This document shows, one piece after another, positions 24,538 through 48,900 of a DNA stretch of 64,000 bases. The stretch comes from Rapana venosa (Eukaryota > Mollusca > Gastropoda > Neogastropoda > Muricidae), in the NCBI GenBank assembly GCA_028751875.1, contig CM054158.1:8389186-8453185 (forward strand). The letters are read 5' to 3'. Positions within the stretch are counted from its first letter, which is position 1. The number at the start of each line of letters is the position of its first letter. The translations under genes and the position numbers were made by a program. Under the pieces are notes generated by a model. The model was not told the origin of the DNA. It saw only the letters and a program-made list of their open reading frames with translations, and did no database searches.

Positions 24538-24539
<2 letters not shown>

Positions 24540-24664
24540 GTCTATTAATATGATATACATAGTAGTTATGCCACTATTAACGTATGGTAAAGTTATGTAG
24601 GACGTGTACATTTCATATAAAATGATGTAAAGCTGAGCGTGTGTGTTACTGATCTTATCGACTA

Positions 24665-24745
24665 TCTACTTTTTGTGGAATAAGCATTCCTGTTCTTTTT
24701 TTACATCCATTTCACGTGTGCATGCAGTTTCGAACCCGCGACCTT
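24665..24745 (-). mobile_element. SINE-A1 tail fragment, inverted
   Basis: 'gtggaataagcattcctgttc' and 'catccatttcacgtgtgcatg' match the reverse complement of the A1 tail. It is joined to the end of SINE-C. Confidence 0.5.
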
Positions 24746-24764
24746 CCAGTCCGTAACCCATGAC

Positions 24765-25185
24765 ACTTTTGTACTGTATTGTATACCACTTTAAGTCACG
24801 GCAGATTTCTCTACTGAAATTCGGGCTGCTCTCCCCGGAGAGAGCGCGTCGCCACAAGAGCAGCGCCACCCACTATGTTTTTCTTTTCTTCTCTGCAACT
24901 GTATTTGTTTCCCTATCAGAATGGATTTCTTCTACAGAATTTTACCAGGGACAATTCGCTCGTTGCCGTGGGTTATTTTACGTGCGCTAAATAATTGTGT
25001 GACACACGGGACCTCGGTTTATCGACTCATTCGAAAGACTAGCACCCAGACCACCACTCATGGTCCACGGGATGGGAGAAATGTTTCTGGCCCAAACGGG
25101 GATCGAACCACAACACACTTCGAGCCCGGACTTTCCGCTCTCTAGGCAGGTGCGTCACCTCTAGACCACCGATCCACCCCGCATG
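24765..25185 (-). mobile_element. tRNA-derived SINE-C, near full length
   Basis: Read on the minus strand it has a tRNA-like head (ggtggtctagaggtgacgc; B box 'ggttcgatcccc'). The body contains 'gctgctcttgtggcgac', 'ctctccggggagagcagcc' and 'gacttaaagtggtataca', ending in an ATACA-rich tail. Related copies lie at 54085-54425 and 60535-60650. The inverted repeat CTCTCC-GGGGAGAG inside the body is conserved in all three. Confidence 0.8.
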
Positions 25186-25667
25186 ATGACTTAAAAATAA
25201 TTGTTTTGTTTGTTTCCAAGTTTTCGTCATTTTGTCATGTGCATAGCAGTTTTGAAAACTGATTTGTCTGTCAGGTGGTAACACACAACTGTAACTTCAA
25301 TTCTGATGGGGAAACTAGAAATATAGTGGTAACTTTTTATGAAGGGAAGCATATTGGAGACAAATACGAAATGTGTGCGCGCGTGCGCGTGTGTGTGTGT
25401 GTGTGTGTGTGTTGTCATCATTGGGAAAAAGAGGGGGGTCAAATTTGCTCTGTGTATTTCACCCATCAAGTCCAAGTCTTTCCCCTGTGTCTGAATTTTA
25501 TGACATGGCTCAGTAGCAGAGCAGAGTCTCCTGTGGCTGTTGACCTCACGGCAGCCTAGGATAGCTAATTGTGTGGACTACAGACCATAGACTGCACAGT
25601 AGAGGGCCTGTGTGTAGAAATTTTGAGTGCATGGAACAGAGAAAAGCGATCAATTAAGCATAGCAAA

Positions 25668-25670
<3 letters not shown>

Positions 25671-25731
<61 letters not shown>
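25671..25731. repeat. (CA)n microsatellite
   Basis: About 30 CA units, roughly 170 bp downstream of the gene A stop codon on the minus strand. A shorter GT tract is at 25389-25411. Confidence 0.95.
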
Positions 25732-25902
25732 GACAGGTTTGAAATGAAAAATCAATAATAATATATATAATTGTATAAAGATCGGTATACATAACGATGA
25801 ATCTCAAAACAAGCCATGTGTGTACAAGCAGTCTCTAAAAAAATGCAGTGTAAATAAAACGACGATGACTTCCTGCGTCCACGGGTGCAGGAAGGTCTGA
25901 GC

Positions 25903-39784
<13,882 letters not shown>

Positions 39785-39807
39785 TTTTTTTAATCGATTT
39801 TATTTTC

Positions 39808-39852
39808 TCAGCAGTCAACAAGGAAGTTCTGTTGACAGGGAGTTTGTTGCAT
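39808..39852 (-). promoter_or_regulatory. upstream ORF in the gene A leader
   Basis: A 14-codon ATG-initiated frame (MQQTPCQQNFLVDC, stop TGA) ends 23 bases before the gene A ATG. If this part of the leader is in the mature mRNA, it could reduce initiation at the main ATG. It is present in the sequence; a regulatory role is inference. Confidence 0.4.
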
Positions 39853-40239
39853 TTCACGACGATTCCTCCCTGACTGAAACAGGACAAGGTCTCTGGTTTT
39901 CACTGTCATCCACATCCACATCCACATCCATGTCACGCACGGCTCTTTTTCCTTGATTGTTTCACCATTTTGTCATGAACCCCATCTGTCACCCTTCTGT
40001 GCAATATCCTGCATCGTTTATTTCTTGTTTTTCCACCTCGCCAGTTCCTGGTAAGTGTCAGAAGAACGGTGACGGTACTTCCTGACAGAGAAAACAGATC
40101 GACGACAATTGGATGGTTACTCGGAAACGTAAGCCTACACCAGTGATCATAAATGCAAGAGACAGCAAGAGACGACATGTATAATATTATTATTCTGTGT
40201 ACAATCGGATGCTAGGCTTGGGTCTTCTTCTTCTTCTTC

Positions 40240-40345
40240 TTCGTTTCTCGGCTAGAGCTCTGAGGTTCACCAATGGTGAAATTTAAGTATGTAACCGTTT
40301 TTATCCACCATTAAGGTAGCCACAGTCCGACTTCTGGTGATGACT
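40240..40345 (-). mobile_element. SINE-A2 tail fragment
   Basis: 'cggctagagctctgaggttc', 'accattaaggtagccac' and 'gtccgacttc' are the inverted A2 3' end. It is preceded by a CTT repeat. Confidence 0.7.
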
Positions 40346-40348
40346 TTG

Positions 40349-40531
<183 letters not shown>

Positions 40532-40794
40532 TTGATAAGCTCCCTCACGGCCAAGGAGGTTTGTGGGTTCCGTCAGTCCTTCATTAAACTTCATTTCAAA
40601 GCCCTTGTCTCGACTTTTTCTCAACTATCCTGATATAACTTTTTTAAAGATTCGACATCGAAAAACTAGCTTCCACGTCATCCTAAATGCTGTGCACAAA
40701 GAGTAGGCCTGCAGAGACTGAGATCAAGCTTTCTTCAAGTTTTCCTTGATGACCAAGCATGTTCTCGGTAACAAGCCTCAAACTGAGTCGCAGC

Positions 40795-41200
40795 CAAGTA
40801 TGTATGTATGTTTGTCCGTCGTGTCCGACGATGACCTCCAAAACAGCAGAGGAGGCAGCTGCTGTTTTGGAAACTGGGCAGAAATTTGATTATAGTGGAG
40901 ATGCCTTGCCCACAGCACATCCCCACTCTCTCGGCCAAGTGGGCATAAGGACAGTCAGCGTTGGAGATGCTCTCCAAAGGCCAACCAGCCCCCAGGGCTG
41001 CAGCACATGAGGACTGTGCGAGTCAAGCCTCCTAGTCAGAGAGTCATAGTCGATCACTAAAGACTAAACTGTAAAGTGGAATTCCATGAGTGGGAAAGCC
41101 ACTGGTCATACAGCCTCTCACCTTGCTGTTGCCCCCAGCGTCAATGGTTTAATCAAGAACTGTGATAAAGCCCAGGTGCTGACGGCTCATATGAAATGAT
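40795..41200 (+). repeat. dispersed repeat family J, copy 2
   Basis: The longer and less eroded copy. It starts 'tgtatgtatgtttgtccgtc' with 'gtgtccgacgatgac', and ends 'ctgtgataaagcccaggtgc'. It pairs with 1028-1365. A CA tract follows at 41242. Confidence 0.75.
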
Positions 41201-41718
41201 ATATGATGTGGTATGGTATATCATCATATCATATACCATACTACACACACACACACACGCACACACACACACACATTGCAACCTACAGCCGGTTAAGTCA
41301 ACTTTCACTGAATTTTAAGAGCAGCGGTTTGGACTCATTGACCTATAATCATTGTTTGAAATAAAAGCAACGGTATTTCTTTATTTAGACTAGTTTGAAT
41401 CAAAGCAAAAGAGAGTTCCTGTGCATAACTAACTGTCCTAAAAAGCCTGTCTACCCACCTCATCGTGAAGTTGTCTCCTTTCACTTTCCGTTGCGTGCAT
41501 GTGGAAGGGACATTACTCTTAGGGCGATAGTTGTGTGCAACAATCATGGCGACCTCCATCTGACATTCACGTTGCCGTAGATTTTTCGACTGGTTTTTGT
41601 TGTGTATCTTTGTTTCATACCATCGATTGCTGAAATGAACAAAATACCCGTTTATTAAGACGTATTACATATTTAACAACTCATTAGTTGCTGTCGGGTG
41701 GCTGTTCTATGTGGAATT

Positions 41719-42304
41719 ATGTCTAGTTTTGTTTTGGCAAGAAGGGTTGCGGTAAACTCAAGAAATTCATGGAATATTTTGCAGAAATTAGATGTTGCAG
41801 AACTGTCGGCTTGCTGGCGAATCAAACAGTCTCATAGAAAGTATGTGCAAGCAAACTATCAAGTAGTGTGTCTTCAACATTTACAGAATGCAGTGCATCG
41901 AAATGTTCATAAAACTTCCACCTTGCAAAAACGTTTCTTTTCAGCGTCAACACACCAGTTTGTGAGACAATCACATTTACTTCAGTCATCAAAAACTAGC
42001 AGAAAAAGTGCATCAGTGATAGCAAATAACCCAACAGAAGCAAGGGAGTCTCCAGAGCTTCAGAGAAACCTATTAGAGCAACGTTACATCTATGTTCACA
42101 CCAGTGTGAACAGGTGGGAAGATGTGCCAAATGGATTGATTTTTGATACTGCTTACCTGGATTCACATCCTGGAGAGAAAATCAATGCTTCGGTGCCTCT
42201 AGTGGTCAGTCTGCACAGCACGCCTGGCTCTTTCTTTGACATGCAGCCCATTTTGGAGTCCTTCATCAAGAGCGGCTGTCGAGTTCTGGCTCCTGCTTTT
42301 CCTG
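41719..42304 (+). CDS. Gene B exon 1
   Basis: 195 codons plus one base. It covers the presequence-like N-terminus, a long low-homology linker and the first fold elements up to LAPAFP. The donor is CCTG then GTAATT at 42305. An open frame begins upstream at a GTG (41698), but the ATG at 41719 with A at -3 is the better start. Confidence 0.85.
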
Positions 42305-45300
42305 GTAATTTAAAACTGTCTTTCTTAAGTTAAATTAATCTGTATGATAATAATGATGATAATAATAATAATAAATGGAGTGTATATAGCACTACATCTT
42401 GTAAAAAAACAGATCAAAGCGCTTGCATCCATTCCACTCCCACATATGCAACCAACAATGATTAATAGTTTAACAAATTCAAATACACACAAACGCATGC
42501 GCTCCTGATAATACTAATAATATATAATATATGATAATACTAATAAGATAGTAACTTTGTAGGAAAAATAATGTTACAAAAATGGAAGTGTGTGTGAGAC
42601 TATGTGTGTGTATATGACTGTGTGTATGTGACTTTGTGATTGTCAGTTTGTGTGTGAATGTGTGTGTGTAGTACTAGTAGTAGTAGTTCTTCAGTTTAAT
42701 GTCCTTCCACTGAATTCTTTTTCTTCTTCCTTTTTTTATCATGTTTCTCCCAGGGGAGGTTTGACATTGATGAGCCTTCTCCATTGGCATCTCTCTCTGT
42801 TTTGAGCATCCTCCTTTTTTATGCCCCTTTCTCTAAGATCATCTGCAATACAGGCAGCCCAGGTCTTGCTAGGTCTTCCCTTTGGTCTCTTTCCATCTAC
42901 TCCGAAGTTCATTGCTCTTTTTATGATGTGGTGGTCTGCTTTCCGTTGAATGTGCCCAAACCAGCACAGTCTATTGGTACTAGCTACAGACTTCAGATCA
43001 TCAACTTAATAATAATAATAATAAATGGAACTTATATATATAGCGCTATATCTTGCAAAGACAAATCAAAGCGCATCTTTGCACATTCTCCTTAGTTCTT
43101 CATTCGTGATCCTGTCTTCCCATTTGATCTTAGTCATGTAGCGTAGCATTTGGTTTTCACAGCTCTTCAACAAATGTTTGACAGTTTTTGTGAAAACCCA
43201 CGTCTCCGAGCCATACAGGAGAACAGGTCTGATGCAGGCCTTATATATCAGACAGCGTCTCTCCAGTGGGATTTTCTGATTTCCGAGCAGACTTGCCAAT
43301 TCTTTCCATTTCTTCCAAGCACTCGCAATCCTGGTTCTGACAGCTAACTAAATTTAGTAAATAGTGATATCAATTATCAGATGGGAAAGTGTGTGTGTAG
43401 GGGAGGGGTATGCACATAACTAACCAAATGCAATAAACAACTATTATGAAAAAAGCATTTACAAGAATTCTGGGGTGGAAAAACATCAAACAGCTAAAAT
43501 ACTAACTTTCCAATTCATATAGCTTGAAGCTATCCTTATATTAAAGGAGTCTGAAAATAGGAGTATGACTTAATGACAATACAATTTTTTTCATTAATGG
43601 AATGTCTTTTAGAATTTGCTGTAAGCTATGATCTGGTAAGACAGGAAAGATGTTTTTCAGATCTCTGCATCGTAAAAGAAAGTGATCATTGGTAAATATG
43701 TGTGTGTGTGTGACTGTGTGTGTGTATGTGACTGTGTGTGTGAATGTGTGTGTGTGCATGCATGTGTGTGTGTCTCATGTGTGTGTGTGTGCGTGTGTGA
43801 GTGTTGATTTTTTGCAAGAGACAGCCCTTTCAGTAACTGTGGAAGTATGGGTGAGAAGCAAGTTTTGACAAAGTCAATTTTCAAGAAAAAGAAGGAAAAA
43901 AGTGGAGAGCATAAATCATGGTCATTTGCACTGATAAAAACAGCAAAAAGTAAATGAAAACAGATGAAATAGAAAGAAGGGTCCACTTATGGCTAAGATC
44001 ATTTAAAAAAAGAATTTTGATTTAATCAAGAAAAAAAAAGGAAATCTAATCATCCATTCTTAAAAATCATAACTTTGTTGTTTCTCCTACCTGATTTTGT
44101 TTGTTTGGCATTTGCTTTGTTGTATGTTCTGTTTGAAGTGTTTTGTAATCTTGAGATGTGGTACTGATAGGGGAAGATGTTCAAGCAAAGACTAAAACAG
44201 CGTGTGTGTTGTCACTGTGACAGGTACCGGATACACGGAAGGTGTCTTACACAGCTACAATGATGTCTTCACTCACAGCACCAGCGAGAAAGCAGAGTTT
44301 GTCCGCGACTTTCTTGTTTCACTTGATGTCAAAAAGTCAGTGCCAGTTATTATTTTGATGGTTACTCACAGTTCGTTTAAATATCTAACTATGATTAATG
44401 CAGTACTTTATTTCCAAAATCAAATACAGTGTTCTTCAACATTTTACTGATTTAGTCTCTTATGAGTTGGTTTATTTTAAAGTAAATGTTGACCTAAGTT
44501 ATCAGCCATTGATGTTTATAATTAACTATTAGTATGAGTATCAAGAACTAAATTTTCTACAAGTTCTGTTATTATTCTTGCCAAAAGCATAATAAAAAGA
44601 GATTTGTAAGTGTGCATGCATTTCATGATTTTTTTTACCACCAGTATGCCACAATATTTCTACATTTTCTTTCTGCTTGTTTGTTTACTTTAATTATTTA
44701 CATGCAATCAGCAGGATACTGGAGAAAAGCATTACACTAGCCATAAGCTTTGTCAAAGAGTCTTGTCAGACAGTTTGTTCTTGCTCTTGACTTGAGCATT
44801 CCTCAGCTTAACAGTAGTACACTGCAGTTACCCAGAAAATTTTAATCAATGTGCACTCTTCCTTGTTCATAACATCGGTCTGAAAATCACTGTAATTATA
44901 TGAGTTCATAAGTTCATACTGGATGAGAAATTTTCATGTGTGTCTGTTTTTGTCTAGTACCTCCCTATACTGTATACAGGCAGTACCTCACCATATTGAT
45001 ATAGGCAGCCATACTCTGACTTCAGATGAGTCAGGTAGTTTGGTGTAATGAGGGATTGAAGTTTTGATTGTTTCTGGAGTAAGGGATCGGCTGAGAAAGT
45101 TTGACAGACGTTTAGGTTCTTCATGAGGGATAGATGGCAAGATGCTGGTGAAAGGAGCATGGCCAGTGACACTCGTAACCAGAACAGTAGAAGTGGTGCT
45201 TTCTCCCTTGCTGGACTGGTCAGACACTGCCTGGTCATATTGTGGTATATCAAAGGGAGGAGGTGGGGGGATAGTATATCAGGTATTGTGTTATTTCAGG

Positions 45301-45920
45301 TATTTTTGTGGTATTTCTGGGATGGGGAGGGGAGGTAGGGGGGTTTGTGGTCTTTCAGTGTATTTTTATGTTATTTGAGAGATTGTTGTGGTCTTTCACT
45401 TTCAGGTATTTTGCATTTGAGTTATTTTTGTGGTATTAATAATAATAATAATAATATAATAATGTACGGAATTTATATAGCGCTGAATCTTGTAAAGCAA
45501 CAAATCAAAGCGCTATTCCAGGTGTTATTGTAGTATCTCAGGTATTTTTTGTGATATTTCAAGGTGGATTTGGTGATTTTTTTTGTGTGATATTTCAGGG
45601 TGGGATTTGGTGATATTTTTGTGATATTTCAGGGTGGATTTGGTGATCTTTTTGTGATATTTCAGGGTGGATTTGGTGATCTTTTTGTGATATTTCAGGG
45701 TGGATTTGGTGATCTTTTTGTGATATTTCAGGGTGGATTTGGTGATATTTCAGGGTGGATTTGGTGATTGGTCATGGGTGTGGGTGTTACCCGGCCATGC
45801 GACTGACGGGAGGTAAAGACACAGCCAGCATGTTCAAGTCTACTGCCTTCCTCTCTCCCTGGCCCCACCGCCATTTCAAGTGAGTGGGAAACTCTACACT
45901 GTGTGTGTGGGTGTGTGTAT

Positions 45921-45954
<34 letters not shown>

Positions 45955-48900
45955 TTCAAATTCATGAAACATCCATAAATTGTGATATAGACGGAGAATT
46001 CAAAGAGAGAGAGAGAGAGGAGGGTGTTTGAGTGTGTGTATGAGGGGGTAGGAGGGGGAGTAGTAGTTGGTAATGATTGGGAGAAGGAATCTTAGAGTAT
46101 CAATACATATTAAATGTGTGTGTATGTGCATGTGTGACTGTGTGTGTGTGCACTTGTGCATGACTGTTGCGTAGACCAAAAAGAGGAGAAACTCTTTATG
46201 CAAGAAAAGGGGGTTATCTCCTGTTGTTGACCAAAAATAGTGGGTTTTGGTTACTACAAGCTGAGGGCATTGATGACATGTTGATCAGTGAGATGATCCG
46301 ATTTAGCATGATCAGTAAGCAAAGGAGATTTATATACTGGCATCTAAGAAATCACACACCAGTGTATAGCCTTTAAAGATAAATGATGATCAGAATATCA
46401 AGAGTTTGTCTCTAGAGTGTTGTGTACGGGGTATGTTCATGTTTCTGTAACCCACCAAACGCTGACATGAGTATGGGATCTTTGACAAGTGATATTTGAT
46501 CTTCTGCATAGGTATATGTATTCACAAAGGGAATTAAGGCACTGACAGGTTCCCTCTTGAAGTTGACCTAGGAGATTGAATTGGTCATAAAAATCACCGT
46601 TGAAATGATCATAAAAATCCCCGTTGAATTGATCATAAAAAATCCCCACCCTTAATTCACTAAACACCACTGCTAAGATTCGAACCCTTGATCTTAGTGA
46701 ACCCACTGTGAAGTCAAACAGTCTTAACCACTAGGCTAAAGCATACATCCGTCATTATATCTGTCAAACCTTTGTGCTGCTGTGTGTCCAGTTTGTCAGT
46801 AGAGGAAGAGCAGAACAGTGGAAATGCTGGGCTGCTGTACATACGTACGTACGTCTGCTTGCTGTTATCTTGGAATATGTATAAAAACCAATATGAAATG
46901 TAGCTTTGTCATGTCTTTCGAGACGATGATACGTATCAATGTGCCTGTCAGTATTTTAAAGTGGTTTTGACTTGACTTGACTTTCTGTTATCTGGGAATG
47001 TTTATACCAATGTGAAATGTAGCTTTCTCATGTCTTTTGAGATAATGATGCGCATCAATGTGCCTGTCAGTATTGTAATCGCTCTTCATGGGATGGTTAA
47101 AGTGTTTTTGACTTGGCTTGACCTGACCTGGCTTGACTTGACCTGACTTGACCGGACCTGGCTTGACTTGACCTGACCTGACCTGACCTGACCTGCTGTG
47201 TCAGGGGCACCAGTCAGAGGAACCTGCTGCCGCTGCTGCATGACCTGTGGGAGCGGCCGTACTACCGGCCCATGGCCCGCCTCCTGTCCAGGCTGGTCAC
47301 CCACACACCCCGCACCTCCTCCGCCCTGGAGAGGATGACCATGGTGTACACCCTGTACAACCTGCACCTGGACGAGGTCAGCTGTCTGGCTGTCTGGCTG
47401 TGTGTCTGTCGGTCTGTCTGTCTATCTGTCTTAATAATAATAATAATAATAAATGGAATTTGTATAGCGTTATGTCTTGCAAAGACAAATCAGAGCGCTT
47501 GCATTCAACATATTCTTACAGAGTCATGCAGCCAATAACTATCAAAAGCTTAAACAAAATTCAAATGTACGCACCTACACACACACACACACACACACAG
47601 GTTGTAGGCTTTGGCAGGGTAATGGGATTTTGGCTGTTGAAGGCAGGAACAGTTTTGAGATAAAAGAGGGAAAAGTTATGTTTGAAAAAAAATTGTCTTG
47701 AAGCTGGATTTAAATGTGTCATATGTAGGCCTCTGTCGAAGAGAGAGAGGAAGGTCGTTCCAGGTGGATGGACCAGAAATAGAGAAAGAGTGACGACCAA
47801 CAGTGGGTTGGTTGAATCTAGGTATCATCATCTTTCTGTCCTTCTTTCTTTGTTTCTTTTTTATCTGTCTGTATGTGATTGTTTTGTTTGTGTAATTGGC
47901 TGTTTGGTTTAGGGGCACGGCTTTTTTATACAGAGAAGAAGGACTGGGGCGTTTTTCTTCTTCTGTCCATCTTCTGCACATTCTCAGATTTGTTTGTGTG
48001 GATTTGGATGGGGGGGGGGGGGGGGGGGGGTGGACAGTTTCTTTTGTTGTTGTGTGGATGGGAGTCCTTTTTTTTTTTAGGGGCGGAGTGGTGGTGGTGG
48101 AGGGAATGAAGGGATGAGAGTTATTTTTAAGACGAGCTGGAAAGTGGTGCACATCCATGTTGAGAGAAGACGTGGAGAGTGAAGCTTCTCCTGTCAACTG
48201 TCTTGAGCAGACACTCTGCACGGTATAGAAACAAATTTCATAATCATTGTCATCATTATTGTTTATCATGATCGTCATCAATGTTTATCACCATCATCAT
48301 TGTTTACCATGATTGTTATTGTTTATCATCATCATTGATCATCACCATCATCATTGTTTGTCATGATCACTACTGTTTATCATGATCATCATCAGTGTTT
48401 ATCACGATCATTGGTTTATCATGATCATCATTGTTCATCATCATCATTGTTTATCATGATCAGGATCATTACTGTTTATCATGATCATCATTGTTTATCA
48501 TTATCAGGATCATTACTGTTTATCATGATCATGTTCATCATTGTTTTTACGATCATCATTGTTCATCATCATCATCATGATCATTAACCTGGTTGCAGGT
48601 AGGAGGTCTGGGTGTTGCTCTGGACATGCAGAAGTTCCCCAGGGTGATGGTCTTTGCTGAGGATGACTCCTTCGTGGAGGCCAAGCTCTCCTACGAGCTG
48701 GCTGACCTGATGGGCATCGGCGCTGACCGCGTCCATCACTTTGATGGACAGCTGCCGAGAGGTAGGTGTCTGAAGAAAGGAATGTTGGGAGCGGGGAGGG
48801 AAAGAGGGGGGGGGGGGTTGTTGTTTTTTTCTTTTGGGGGGAAAGGGGGGGTGGGGGTGGATCCTGAGCTAAAGCTCAGCATTTCTCCAATTTTGTGCAT

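Noticed and set aside
41698..41718. GTG at 41698 as the gene B start
   Set aside because: Non-ATG initiation is unnecessary: an ATG with A at -3 follows seven codons later and begins a basic presequence.
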